DNA of 62,368 bases from Pseudonocardia ammonioxydans (GCF_900115005.1 NZ_FOUY01000035.1:1-62368); one strand, 5' to 3'; counted from the stretch's first letter, positions 26,139-35,148 are shown. Numbers and translations: made by a program. Notes: generated from the letters alone by a model not told the origin.

Positions 26139-28286
26139 TCAGGCGTTCGTCTTGGCGCGCTGCCGCCATCGGGTCAGCGTGCGCTCGGTGTAGCCGTTCG
26201 GTTCGGTGGCGCCGGTGAACACCAGCTCCAGCGCGGCCTGGAAGGACTCGCTGCCGTCGAGGTCCTTCGCCATGGGCGGGTACCCGGGCTCGCCGGCGTT
26301 CTGGTCGTCGACGACCGCGGCCATCCGGGCGAACGTGTCCCGCACGGTCTGCTCGTCCACGACACCGTGCGCGAGCCAGTTGGCGATCAGCTGGCTGGAG
26401 ATCCGCAGCGTCGCGCGGTCCTCCATCAGCCCGACGCCCTCCAGGTCCGGGACCGTCGAGCAGCCGATGCCCATGCCCACCCAGCGTACGACGTAGCCGA
26501 GGATCGACTGGGAGTTGGTCTCGAGCTCGTGGGTGATGTCCGCGGCGGTGAGGGTGGAGGGCTCACCGATCGGCAGCTCCAGCAGCCGGCGCCGGTCGGC
26601 GATGCCGCGCGAGGAGATCCGGGACTGCTCGCCGTGCACGTCGACGCGCAGGTAGTGCAGCGCGTGCAGGGTCGCCGCGGTCGGCGACGGCACCCACGCG
26701 CAGTTCGCGCCGGCCCGCGGGTGGCCGATCTTCTCCTCGAGCATGGCGGCCATCGCGGCGGGCTTGGCCCACATGCCCTTGCCGATCTGGGCGGTGTGCG
26801 AGAACCCCGCGGCGAGCGCGACGTCGACGTTGCGGTCCTCGTAGGTCTGCAGCCAGGTGGTCGCCTTCATGTCGCCCTTGCGCTGCACCGGGCCGGCCCG
26901 GAAGCAGGTGTGGATCTCGTCACCGGTGCGGTCGAGGAAGCCGGTGTTGACGAAGATGACCCGCTGGGCCGCCTCGGCGATGCAGGCACCGAGGTTGGCG
27001 GTGGTCCGCTTCTCCTCGTCCATGATGCCGATCTTGAGCGTGTTCGGCGCCAGCCCGAGCTCCTCCTCGACCGCGCCGAACATCTCGACGGTCAGCGCGA
27101 CCTCCTCGGGGCCGTGCTGCTTCGGCTTGACGATGTAGACGCTGCCGGCGCGGGAGTTGGTGTGCGGGCCCTTGTCCTGCAGGTCGTAGAGCCCGGCGAC
27201 AGCGGAGACCAGCAGGTCCAGGACGCCCTCGGCGACCTCCTGGCCGTCGGCGGTCCGCACGGCGTTCGTGGTCATGTGGTGCCCGCAGTTGCGGACCAGC
27301 ATCAGCGAGCGCCCGGGCAGGGTGAGCTCCGAACCGTCCGGCGCGGTGTAGGAGCGGTCCGGGTGCACCCGGCGGGTGACGGTCCGCCCGCCCTTCTCGA
27401 ACTCCGACACCAGGTTCCCGGTGAGCAGGCCCAGCCAGGTGCGGTAGGCCAGCGTCTTGTCCTCGCCGTCGACGGTCGCGACCGAGTCCTCGAGGTCGAC
27501 GATCGTGGTGACCGCGGACTCCAGCACCACGTCGGAGACGCCGGCGTGGTGCTGCGCGCCGACCTGCGTGGTCGGGTCGACCGTGATCTCGAGGTGCAGC
27601 CCGTTGCGGGTCAGCAGCACGGCGCCGCGGCCCTGGTCGTCGACCGCGCGGAAACCGGCGTACTGCGCGGGGTCGGCCAACCCGGTGGTACCCGTTCCGG
27701 TCTCGGCGACCAGGCCGTCGGTGCCCGCCCGGTAGGCGCTCACCCCGGCGTGGCTGCCCCGGGCGAGCGGGAAGAGCTCGTCGAGCAGCTCGTCGGCGCC
27801 CGCGATGACCTGGGCACCGCGGCGCTCGTCGTACCCGGGCGCGAGCTCGCCGTCCTGCGGCAGCGCGTCGGTGCCGTACAGCGCGTCGTAGAGCGAGCCC
27901 CAGCGGGCGTTCGCGGCGTTGAGCGCGTAGCGCGGCACGGTCGCCGGGACGACCAGCTGCGGACCGGCGATCTCGGAGATCTCGGGGTCCACGCGGTCGA
28001 CGTCGATCGTGGGCGAGGCGTCGGGGAGCAGGTAACCGAGGTCGGTGAGGAACGTCTCGTAGTCCTCGACCGACCCGGCACCGTTCGCGCGGTGCCAGTC
28101 GTCGATGCGGGCCTGGAACTCGTCCCGCTTCTCCAGCAGCGCGGCGATCCTCGGGGCGAACCGCTCCTGCAGCCGCGCGAGGGTCGCCCAGAAGTCCGCC
28201 GCGGAGAGGTCCACGTCGGACAGGAGCTCGTCCTCGACGAACGCCGCCAGGTGCGGATCGACCTGCAGCCCGGAGCTGTCGGCCAT
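26139..28286 (-). CDS. glcB: Malate synthase G
   Basis: A 715-residue enzyme condensing glyoxylate with acetyl-CoA to malate. Family markers are TTIVDLEDSVA (Mg ligand Glu/Asp region), MNCGHH-like LMLVRNCGHHMTTNAV, RAGANCAWVPSPTAATLHALHY, and EDRATLRISSQLIANWL, whose Asp near residue 622 aligns with the catalytic base of E. coli GlcB. The length matches isoform G (~720) rather than isoform A. ATG 28286 has AAGGTGG upstream. It is transcribed divergently from glcDEF, whose product glyoxylate it consumes, so the shared 223-base spacer is the likely control point. Confidence 0.97.
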   Translation of the reverse strand: MADSSGLQVDPHLAAFVEDELLSDVDLSAADFWATLARLQERFAPRIAALLEKRDEFQARIDDWHRANGAGSVEDYETFLTDLGYLLPDASPTIDVDRVDPEISEIAGPQLVVPATVPRYALNAANARWGSLYDALYGTDALPQDGELAPGYDERRGAQVIAGADELLDELFPLARGSHAGVSAYRAGTDGLVAETGTGTTGLADPAQYAGFRAVDDQGRGAVLLTRNGLHLEITVDPTTQVGAQHHAGVSDVVLESAVTTIVDLEDSVATVDGEDKTLAYRTWLGLLTGNLVSEFEKGGRTVTRRVHPDRSYTAPDGSELTLPGRSLMLVRNCGHHMTTNAVRTADGQEVAEGVLDLLVSAVAGLYDLQDKGPHTNSRAGSVYIVKPKQHGPEEVALTVEMFGAVEEELGLAPNTLKIGIMDEEKRTTANLGACIAEAAQRVIFVNTGFLDRTGDEIHTCFRAGPVQRKGDMKATTWLQTYEDRNVDVALAAGFSHTAQIGKGMWAKPAAMAAMLEEKIGHPRAGANCAWVPSPTAATLHALHYLRVDVHGEQSRISSRGIADRRRLLELPIGEPSTLTAADITHELETNSQSILGYVVRWVGMGIGCSTVPDLEGVGLMEDRATLRISSQLIANWLAHGVVDEQTVRDTFARMAAVVDDQNAGEPGYPPMAKDLDGSESFQAALELVFTGATEPNGYTERTLTRWRQRAKTNA

Positions 28287-28318
28287 CTGTGACCACCTTC
28301 TCTGAGTTGGTGCTGCGA

Positions 28319-28337
28319 CTGGTCACATTTCTACCAG
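28319..28337. promoter_or_regulatory. inverted repeat CTGGT-N9-ACCAG in the glcB-glcD spacer
   Basis: The arms CTGGT and ACCAG are symmetric around nine bases. TGGT/ACCA half-sites occur in operators of FadR/GlcC-type GntR regulators, but those have shorter spacers, so the regulator type is unsure. It lies 33 bases upstream of the glcB start. Confidence 0.3.
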
Positions 28338-28340
28338 TGG

Positions 28341-28368
28341 ACTATCTTTTCCGCATCATGAAAGTAGT
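28341..28368. promoter_or_regulatory. candidate operator in the glcB-glcD spacer
   Basis: ACTATCTTT (28341-28349) and AAAGTAGT (28361-28368) form a near-perfect dyad, whose inner core TTTCCGCATCATGAAA resembles IclR-type TTTC-N8-GAAA operators. The area is the most AT-rich of the spacer. A single regulator binding here could control both glcB and glcDEF; no regulator gene lies alongside. Confidence 0.4.
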
Positions 28369-28509
28369 GTGACGCGAGTTCGGACCTCGCAGCATGGACA
28401 CCGACGTACCCTCGCGTGCACCCCCACACGCACCCGGAGAGGCCCCGGCCGGCAGCCGACGCACCGCACTCACCGACCGGCAGCCGGACCGAGCCGAAGG
28501 AGCGCACCG

Positions 28510-29964
28510 ATGCCTCTGGCCGCACCGATCCGCGACGAGTTCGTGGCCCTGCTGGGCGAGCGCGACGTGCTCAGCGACCCGGTCCGCACCCGCACCTACG
28601 AGTGCGACGGGCTGACCGGCAGCCGGGTCGTCCCCGAACTGGTACTGCTCCCCCGCACCGCCGACGACGTCGCCGGGTGCGTGCGGGTCTGCGCCCGCCA
28701 CCGGATCCCGTTCGTCGCCCGCGGCGCCGGGACCGGGCTGTCCGGCGGCGCGCTGCCGGTGGCCGACGGCGTCGTCATCGGGCTGAACCGGCTCAACCGG
28801 GTGCTCGAGGTCGACCCCGAGAACCGGCGGGCCGTCCTGGAACCCGGGGTGACGAACCTGGAGATCACCGCGGCGGCGGCACCGCACGGCCTCTACTACG
28901 CGCCGGACCCGTCGTCGCAGCAGGTGTGCACGATCGGCGGCAACGTCGCGGAGAACTCCGGCGGGGCCCACTGCCTCAAGTACGGGTTCACCACCAACCA
29001 CGTGCTCTCGCTCGAGGTCGTGCTGCCCGACGGCTCGGTCGTCACCCTCGGCTCGGACTCGGCCGAGCAGTCCGGCCCCGACCTGCGCGGGGTGTTCCTC
29101 GGTTCGGAGGGCACCCTCGGGATCGTCACGAAGATCACCGTGCGGCTGCTGCGCACCCCGGAGGTCATGCGGACGCTGCTCGCCGACTTCCCGTCCGTGG
29201 CCGCGGGCGGCCAGGTCGTCTCCGACATCGTCGCCGCCGGGATCGTGCCGGCCGCGGTCGAGATGATGGACGCGCTGGCGATCGAGGCCGCCGAGGGCGC
29301 CACCGGCGCCGGGTACTCCCTCGACACCCCCGCCGCGCTGGTCGTCGAGCTCGACGGGACCGTCGAGGAGTGCGAGGAGCAGTTCGCACAGGTCAAGGAG
29401 ATCTGCGACCGGCACGGCTGCACCCGGCTGCACGTCGCCGGCTCGCCCGAGGAGCGGGCGAACATCTGGCGGGGCCGCAAGGCCGCGTTCGCCGCGGTCG
29501 GCCGGATCTCGCCCGACTACATCGTGCAGGACGGCGTCGTCCCCCGGACCCGGCTGTCCGAGGTGCTGGAGCGGATCGAGGCGATGGGGACCGAGGCCGG
29601 CCTGCGGGTGGCCAACGTCTTCCACGCCGGCGACGGCAACCTGCACCCGCTGGTGCTGTTCTCCGCCGCCGACGGCGAGACCGAACGCGCCGAACGGCTC
29701 TCCGCCGGGATCGCGGAGCTGTGCGTGGAGATGGGCGGCTCGCTGTCCGGCGAGCACGGCATCGGCACCGACAAGGCGTGCTCGATGCCCGCGATGTTCG
29801 GCGTGGACGACCTGGCCGTCATGGACCGGGTCCGGGCCGGGTTCGATCCCGACCACATCTGCAACCCCGGCAAGCTGCTGCCCACCCCACGGCTGTGCGG
29901 TGAGAAGCCCGGCCGCTACCGGCCGCACCCGCTGGAGGAAGCCGGCCTGATCGAGCGCCTGTAG
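28510..29964 (+). CDS. glcD: Glycolate oxidase subunit GlcD (FAD-linked)
   Basis: A 484-residue FAD-binding type 4 flavoprotein. It has RGAGTGLSGGALPVADGVVI near residue 77, IGGNVAENSGGAHCLKYGFT near 150, and the FAD-oxidase C-terminal motifs HAGDGNLHPLVLF and GGSLSGEHGIGTDK. These match GlcD, which oxidises glycolate to glyoxylate together with GlcE and GlcF. ATG 28510 is preceded by GAAGGAG and gives the normal length; upstream in-frame starts lack support. First gene of glcDEF. Confidence 0.95.
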   Translation: MPLAAPIRDEFVALLGERDVLSDPVRTRTYECDGLTGSRVVPELVLLPRTADDVAGCVRVCARHRIPFVARGAGTGLSGGALPVADGVVIGLNRLNRVLEVDPENRRAVLEPGVTNLEITAAAAPHGLYYAPDPSSQQVCTIGGNVAENSGGAHCLKYGFTTNHVLSLEVVLPDGSVVTLGSDSAEQSGPDLRGVFLGSEGTLGIVTKITVRLLRTPEVMRTLLADFPSVAAGGQVVSDIVAAGIVPAAVEMMDALAIEAAEGATGAGYSLDTPAALVVELDGTVEECEEQFAQVKEICDRHGCTRLHVAGSPEERANIWRGRKAAFAAVGRISPDYIVQDGVVPRTRLSEVLERIEAMGTEAGLRVANVFHAGDGNLHPLVLFSAADGETERAERLSAGIAELCVEMGGSLSGEHGIGTDKACSMPAMFGVDDLAVMDRVRAGFDPDHICNPGKLLPTPRLCGEKPGRYRPHPLEEAGLIERL

Positions 29965-29997
29965 AGCCATCCGCCCCCGCGACGAAGGGCCCGAACG

Positions 29998-31152
29998 ATG
30001 ACCCGCGCTGCACCCACCACGCTGCGCCCGACCACCCCGGCCGAGGTCCGCGACGCCGTCCTGGACGTCCCCGGCCGGCTCGCGATCTCCGGCGCCGGGA
30101 CCGCCCGGCACTGGGCGGGCCGCCCGGACGCGGTCGACGCCACGCTCGACCTGTCCGCCCTGTCCGGGGTGATCACCCACAACCCCGGGGACATGACCGT
30201 GTCGGTGCACGCCGGCACCCCGCTGGCCGACCTGCAGGCCGAGCTCGCCGGCCACGGCCAGCGGCTCGCGCTCGACGCCGCCCGGGCCGGGCGGGGCGCC
30301 ACCGTCGGCGGGCTGGTCGCCACCGCCGACGCCGGCCCGTCCGCGCTGATCTACGGCGGCATGCGGGACCTGGTGATCGGCACGACCTCGGTGCTCGCCG
30401 ACGGCACCATGGTCCGCAGCGGCGGGCACGTGATCAAGAACGTGGCCGGCTACGACATGGCCAAGCTGCTGCACGGCTCCTACGGCACGTTCGGGCCGCT
30501 GGTGGAGGTCGTGCTGCGGCTGCACCCGGTGGCGAAGGCGACCGCCTGCGTCGCCGTCGACGGCCCGGTGGACGACGCCGCCGAGCGGGTGCTCGCCCTG
30601 ATGGCGAGCCCGCTGGAACCGATCGCCGTCGAGTGGCTCTCCGGTGACCCCGGGCGCCTGCTGGTGCGGCTCGAGGGTGGCACGTCGACCCTGCCGGCCC
30701 GGGTCCGGCGCCTGGTCGAGCTGCTCGGCGACGGCGCCCGCGAGGTGGGCCCCGACGCGTGGGACGAGCACGCGGCCCTGACCACCGGGGAACCCGGCAG
30801 GGCCGCTGGGGTCGGCGGGGCCGCTGGGGCCGCTGGCCGTGACGCCGTGGTCCGGATCGGGTGCGCACCCCGCTCCCTCGCCCCGCTGCTCGGGCGGCTG
30901 CCGGCCACCGCCGTCACCGCGGGCCTGGCCACCGGCGTCGCCACCGTGACCGTGCACGACGCGTCGGTCACCGACGTGCACGACGCCGTCGCCGCCGCCG
31001 GCGGCACCTCGGTGCTGCGGGACCGCCCGGCGGACCTCGACGCCCCCGCCTGGGGCGCGGCCCCGTCCGCCCTGCCGCTGCTCACCGCGATCAAGAACCA
31101 GCTCGACCCCGAAGCCCGGTTCGCCCCCGGCCGCTTCGCCCCCTGGATGTGA
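29998..31152 (+). CDS. glcE: Glycolate oxidase subunit GlcE (FAD-binding)
   Basis: A 384-residue protein with an FAD-binding type 4 domain resembling GlcD but shorter, as in GlcE. Recognisable segments are ISGAGTARHWAG, GATVGGLVATADAGP, MRDLVIGTTSVLADGTMVRS and KNVAGYDMAKLLHGSYGTFG. The C-terminus ends PEARFAPGRFAPWM, close to the family's '(L)DP..RFAPGRF' end. A short Ala/Gly repeat (AAGVGGAAGAAG) sits near residue 275. It starts 33 bases after glcD and ends eight bases before glcF. Confidence 0.92.
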   Translation: MTRAAPTTLRPTTPAEVRDAVLDVPGRLAISGAGTARHWAGRPDAVDATLDLSALSGVITHNPGDMTVSVHAGTPLADLQAELAGHGQRLALDAARAGRGATVGGLVATADAGPSALIYGGMRDLVIGTTSVLADGTMVRSGGHVIKNVAGYDMAKLLHGSYGTFGPLVEVVLRLHPVAKATACVAVDGPVDDAAERVLALMASPLEPIAVEWLSGDPGRLLVRLEGGTSTLPARVRRLVELLGDGAREVGPDAWDEHAALTTGEPGRAAGVGGAAGAAGRDAVVRIGCAPRSLAPLLGRLPATAVTAGLATGVATVTVHDASVTDVHDAVAAAGGTSVLRDRPADLDAPAWGAAPSALPLLTAIKNQLDPEARFAPGRFAPWM

Positions 31153-31160
31153 GGCCTCCC

Positions 31161-32618
31161 GTGACGAGCACCCCCGAGACCGACGGCACCCCGACCGGGG
31201 CCGCCGAGACAAAGATCCCGCAGCAGGCCCCGAGCGCGTTCGACGCCGTGCACCCGCCGCAGCGCGAGCTGCTCGACGACTGCGTGCACTGCGGGTTCTG
31301 CCTGCCGACCTGCCCGACCTACGTGCTGTGGGGCGAGGAGATGGACTCCCCGCGCGGCCGGATCCTGCTGATGGACCTGGCCGAGAAGGGTGACATCTCC
31401 CTCGACGGCCCGTTCACCGAGCACATGGACAACTGCCTGGGCTGCATGGCGTGCGTGACCGCGTGCCCGTCCGGGGTGCAGTACGACAAGCTGCTCGAGT
31501 CGGTCCGCCCGCAGATCGAGCGCAACGTCGAGCGGTCGAGGACGGATCAGCTCTTCCGGGACGCGATCTTCGCGTTGTTCCCGTACAAGCGGCGGCTGCG
31601 CGCGGCCGCGCTGCCCGGTGCGCTGTACCAGAAGCTGCGTGCCGTCCCGGCGATCCGCAGGCTCGCCGACCGGCTGCCGGGGCGGCTCGCCGCGATGGAG
31701 TCGCTGCTGCCGCCGGTGACCGTGCGCGAGGCGTTCGCGACGCTGCCGGTGCACACCCCCGCGGTCGGGCCCCGGCGGGCCCGGGTCGCGCTGCTCTCCG
31801 GCTGCGTGCAGGACGTGTTCTTCCACCGGGTCAACGAGGCCACGGTCCGCGTGCTCTCCGCCGAGGGCTGCGACGTGCTCGTTCCCCGCGACCAGCAGTG
31901 CTGCGGCGCGCTGGAGGTGCACGCCGGCCGGGAGGAGTCCGCGCTGGACCGCGCCCGGCGCACCATCGCCCGGTTCGAGACCCTCGACGTCGACGCGGTC
32001 GTCACCAATGTCGCCGGCTGCGGCTCCTCGATGAAGGACTACGGCCACCTGCTCGCCGACGACCCCGCGTGGGCCGAGCGGGCGCGGGCGTTCTCGGCCC
32101 GTTGCCGGGACGTGCACGAGGTGCTCGCCGACCTCTACGCCCGCCCGGAGTCCGAGGACGGCGGCCCGCGGGCCCCGCGCACCCCGGTGTCCGGCCGGGT
32201 CGCCTACCACGACGCGTGCCACCTCGGGCACGCCCAGGGCGTGCGGAACCAGCCGCGTGAGGTGCTGCGCACGATCCCGGAGTTGGAGCTCGTCGACATC
32301 GCCGAGGCGTCGCTGTGCTGCGGTTCGGCAGGCATCTACAACATGATCATGCCGGACGCGGCGGCCGAGCTGGGCGAGCGCAAGGCCGGGAAGATCCGGG
32401 ACGCGCGACCCGACGTCGTCGTCACCGCGAACCCGGGCTGCCTGCTGCAGATCGCGAAGTACCTGCCCGGCGGCGGGGCCACCGCGGACGGGACCACCAC
32501 GGGCGGGAGCACCGGGCGCGCTCCCGCCGTGGACGCCGGCTGGGGCGACGTACCGCTGCTGCACCCGGTGCAGCTGCTCGACGCGAGCATCCGCGGCGCA
32601 GAGGTCCCGCACCGCTGA
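31161..32618 (+). CDS. glcF: Glycolate oxidase iron-sulfur subunit GlcF
   Basis: A 485-residue Fe-S protein. Two [4Fe-4S] motifs, CVHCGFCLPTCPTY (near residue 35) and CLGCMACVTACPSG (near 93), precede two CCG modules (CCGALEVHAG and CCGSAGIYN). This is the GlcF architecture, carrying electrons from GlcD/E to the membrane. GTG 31161 is used; the preceding CCTCCC is not a Shine-Dalgarno, so coupling with glcE is likely. A short Gly/Thr-rich insert near residue 450 is unusual. Last gene of the operon. Confidence 0.94.
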   Translation: MTSTPETDGTPTGAAETKIPQQAPSAFDAVHPPQRELLDDCVHCGFCLPTCPTYVLWGEEMDSPRGRILLMDLAEKGDISLDGPFTEHMDNCLGCMACVTACPSGVQYDKLLESVRPQIERNVERSRTDQLFRDAIFALFPYKRRLRAAALPGALYQKLRAVPAIRRLADRLPGRLAAMESLLPPVTVREAFATLPVHTPAVGPRRARVALLSGCVQDVFFHRVNEATVRVLSAEGCDVLVPRDQQCCGALEVHAGREESALDRARRTIARFETLDVDAVVTNVAGCGSSMKDYGHLLADDPAWAERARAFSARCRDVHEVLADLYARPESEDGGPRAPRTPVSGRVAYHDACHLGHAQGVRNQPREVLRTIPELELVDIAEASLCCGSAGIYNMIMPDAAAELGERKAGKIRDARPDVVVTANPGCLLQIAKYLPGGGATADGTTTGGSTGRAPAVDAGWGDVPLLHPVQLLDASIRGAEVPHR

Positions 32619-32651
32619 CCGAACCCGCGGTGGTCACGGATCGGGAGCGGA

Positions 32652-32664
32652 AACGGTCACCGTT
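32652..32664. promoter_or_regulatory. 13-bp palindrome AACGGT-C-ACCGTT
   Basis: A perfect dyad lying inside a larger imperfect inverted repeat (32630-32693). It is 34 bases after the glcF stop and ~325 bases before the small ORF. Candidate operator; the factor is unknown. Confidence 0.35.
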
Positions 32665-32760
32665 GGCCGGAACGACGCCGGATCCGTGATCACTCGGGTG
32701 ACCGGCCCGGGGAACCGAGGTGTCGTCGTGCGCGCTCCGGGGTAGCCCGGAGCCGACTAC

Positions 32761-32788
32761 CCTGATCGTGAAGACCTGATCGTGAAGG
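32761..32788. repeat. 14-bp direct repeat, two copies plus a degenerate third
   Basis: CCTGATCGTGAAGA (32761-32774) is followed at once by CCTGATCGTGAAGG, then a degenerate CCCGATCGCGACAC to 32802. The length and phasing suit a binding site for a direct-repeat regulator, or a small slippage repeat. Confidence 0.55.
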
Positions 32789-32988
32789 CCCGATCGCGAC
32801 ACGGGCACCGTCGCCCGCGCGTCCCTCCGCGCCGCCCACCGGTACCCGGTCCCGGCGGCCTCCCCGGGGCGGCGTGCGGACGCGACGTGCCCCGGCGGTC
32901 GAGGAGAACACCAGGAGGCCGTGTGCACCCGAGAAGCGGTAACGGAACCACCACGTACGGCGATGGATCGGCCGTGGAGGAGAAGTCC

Positions 32989-33192
32989 GTGACCCCGAGC
33001 CCCAGCGCGTCCTCGCGCCACTTCCCGCAGACCCTCGTCGCGATGGACCCGCCGACCCTCCCGGCGGCGAACCTGACCCCGGCGCCTGCGGAGTTCCGCC
33101 AGTTCCCCGCCCCGCAGCGGTCCGAGCCCGGCCACCCGCAGCTGCGTAACCGGCTGCGCCGGATCCTGCTGTTCTGGCGCCGCGGCGCCTGA
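32989..33192 (+). CDS. small hypothetical protein (67 residues)
   Basis: I do not recognise a family. GTG 32989 is strongly supported by GGAGGAG at 32977-32983. The product begins V/M-TPSPSASSRHFPQTLVA and is Pro-rich in the middle, ending in a basic amphipathic tail (RNRLRRILLFWRRGA) that could bind a membrane or a nucleic acid. It has no cysteine. A strong bidirectional terminator follows 20 bases after the stop, which supports an independent transcription unit. Confidence 0.55.
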   Translation: MTPSPSASSRHFPQTLVAMDPPTLPAANLTPAPAEFRQFPAPQRSEPGHPQLRNRLRRILLFWRRGA

Positions 33193-33212
33193 GCACCGGC
33201 CCACCCGACGAC

Positions 33213-33243
33213 GGCCCGGTCACCCCTCGGGGGTGACCGGGCC
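33213..33243. terminator. bidirectional terminator between the small ORF and the permease
   Basis: GGCCCGGTCACCCC (33213-33226) pairs perfectly with GGGGTGACCGGGCC (33230-33243) around a TCG loop. Further matches extend outward (ACGACGG / CCGCCGTCGT, one base offset). It lies between convergent genes and has no strong U tract on either side. Confidence 0.8.
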
Positions 33244-33263
33244 GCCGTCGTTCCGGGCAGCGG

Positions 33264-35042
33264 TCAGGAGCGTGCGGCCGGCAGCCGCGTGGCGGACCGC
33301 CTGAGACCGACGACGATCGCGGCGAGGGTGAGCAGCACTAGCACCAGCAGCGCCGTCCCGGCGTTGAGCCCGACGCCGTGGATCAGGACGAACGCCAGTG
33401 CGCCGGTGAGCAGGCAGTAGTAGGTCATCGGGATGATCGTCATCCGGATGACGTCACCCTCCCGCCCGAGCAGCCCCACCGTCGCCGACGCGGCGACGAC
33501 GTTGTGCACGGTGATCATGTTGCCGGCCGCTCCGCCCACCGCCTGCGCGGCGACGACCGTCTCGGGGGGCACCCCGATGTTCTCCGCCGTCGCGAACTGG
33601 AACAGCGAGAACGTCAGGTTGGACACGGTGTTGCTGCCCGCCACGAACGCACCGAGCGCGCCGATCCACGGTGCCAGGATCGGCCAGGCCGGGCCGACGA
33701 GCGTCGCGGCGCCCTCGGCGAGGGTCAGCGGCATGCTGGCCAGCCCGCTCGCGTTGTAGTCGGGCCCGGAGTTGATCAGAATCCGGACCAGCGGCAGCGC
33801 GAAGAGCAGGGCCACCGCGGCCCCGGCGAGCTGACCGGCCGAGACCCGCCACGCGGCGCCGATCTGCCGCCCGCTCATCCGGTGCAGGCCGTAGGTGACC
33901 AGGCAGACCAGCAGGAACACCGCACCCGGCGAGTAGAGCACCTCCACGTCGTCGCCGATGCCGGTGCCGAGGATGTCGTCGATCCCGACGGTGACCGACT
34001 GCAGCGCGTCCTTGATCGGTTCGATGGTGCGGGTCAGGACCAGCACCAGCGCGATGAGGACGTACGGCGTCCAGGCCAGCCAGAGGTTCATCCGGGCACC
34101 GGCGACCGAGGTGTCGGGCTCGATGGTGCCCGTCCACCGGTCCAGCCAGCTCTCCCGGGGCGGGAAGTCCCAGACCCGGGCGGGCATCAGGAAACCGCGG
34201 CTGGAGGTGAACATGACCAGGGCGAGCCCGATCAGCCCGCCGAGCAGCGCCGGGAACTCCGGGCCGAGCAGGGCGGCGACGACGACGTAGGGAACGGTCA
34301 TCGCGAACGCCGCGTAGATCGCGAACGGCGCCACCCCGAGTCCCTCGGCGAAGCTGCGGTTCGCGCCGAAGAACCGGGTCAGCAGGCAGACCATGAACAG
34401 CGGAACCAGGGTGCCGACGACCGCGTGCAGCGCGGCGACCTCGAGCCCGATCGTCGCGAGGTAGCCCCCGGGGTCCAGCCCGAGCAGCGCGGTCCGCGCC
34501 TCGACCTCGCCCGACCCGGCCAGGCCGTCGCCGATCCCGGTGAGCACCGGGGTCCCGGCCGCGCCGAAGCTGACCGGGGTGGACTGGATGACCATGCCGA
34601 CCAGCACCGCGCCGAGCGCCGGGAAGCCCAGCGCGAGCAGCAGCGGGGCGACCACCGCGGCCGGTGTACCGAACCCCGAGGCGCCCTCGATGAACGAGCC
34701 GAACAGCCAGCCGATGATGATCGCCTGCACCCGCCGGTCCGGGCTGATGCTGGTGAACCCGGCACGGATCGTCGCCAGCGCACCGCTCTGGGTCAGCGTC
34801 TGCAACAGCAGCAACGCGCCGAAGATGATGTAGAGCAGGCCGATCGCGAGGATCAGGCCCTCGATCGACGACGCGATGATCGTCGTGGTGTCCATCCCCC
34901 ACACCAGCGCGCCGACCAGCGCGGCGGCGACGAACCCGATCGGCATCGCGTACTTCGCCGGCCAGCGCAGGCCGACGAGCAGGACCGCGACGACGAGGAT
35001 CGGTGCGAGAGCGAGCAGGCTGAGCACGCCCAGGTTGTCCAC
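33264..35042 (-). CDS. L-lactate/glycolate permease (LctP/GlcA family)
   Basis: A 592-residue integral membrane protein with about 13 hydrophobic helices. The LctP family signatures SFIEGASGFGTPAAVVAPLL, GTPVLTGIGDG, GAFVAGSNTVSNLTF and AAQAVGGAAGNMITVHNVVA are all present. The family includes E. coli LldP and the glycolate permease GlcA. The neighbouring glcDEF and glcB genes favour glycolate (or lactate) uptake here. GTG 35042 is chosen for the GAGGGG Shine-Dalgarno eight bases upstream. Confidence 0.93.
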   Translation of the reverse strand: MDNLGVLSLLALAPILVVAVLLVGLRWPAKYAMPIGFVAAALVGALVWGMDTTTIIASSIEGLILAIGLLYIIFGALLLLQTLTQSGALATIRAGFTSISPDRRVQAIIIGWLFGSFIEGASGFGTPAAVVAPLLLALGFPALGAVLVGMVIQSTPVSFGAAGTPVLTGIGDGLAGSGEVEARTALLGLDPGGYLATIGLEVAALHAVVGTLVPLFMVCLLTRFFGANRSFAEGLGVAPFAIYAAFAMTVPYVVVAALLGPEFPALLGGLIGLALVMFTSSRGFLMPARVWDFPPRESWLDRWTGTIEPDTSVAGARMNLWLAWTPYVLIALVLVLTRTIEPIKDALQSVTVGIDDILGTGIGDDVEVLYSPGAVFLLVCLVTYGLHRMSGRQIGAAWRVSAGQLAGAAVALLFALPLVRILINSGPDYNASGLASMPLTLAEGAATLVGPAWPILAPWIGALGAFVAGSNTVSNLTFSLFQFATAENIGVPPETVVAAQAVGGAAGNMITVHNVVAASATVGLLGREGDVIRMTIIPMTYYCLLTGALAFVLIHGVGLNAGTALLVLVLLTLAAIVVGLRRSATRLPAARS

Positions 35043-35148
35043 GGTGACATCCCCTCGTGACTCCGGGCATCCGGACAAAGCGTCCGAACGCCTACGAACG
35101 AGGGGGACCCTTTCACCCGGACGGGCGTGGCCGCAACCGGAAGTGGAA

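Larger units (their letters stand above)
32619..32988. other. intergenic region with palindrome and direct repeats
   Basis: No gene is supported. The region holds GTGGTCACGGATC (32630-32642) facing GATCCGTGATCAC (32681-32693), a 12-of-13 inverted match. Between these arms lies the perfect 13-base palindrome AACGGTCACCGTT (32652-32664). Further on there is a 14-base tandem repeat at 32761-32788. Together these look like a regulatory region for the small gene at 32989. Confidence 0.5.

Noticed and set aside
24087..28292. A 1401-residue plus-strand open frame
   Set aside because: Antisense to GNAT, MFS and malate synthase genes, all well supported.
33264..35042. Calling the permease lldP (L-lactate permease) outright
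   Set aside because: The family transports both lactate and glycolate, no lactate dehydrogenase gene is adjacent, and the neighbours favour glycolate.
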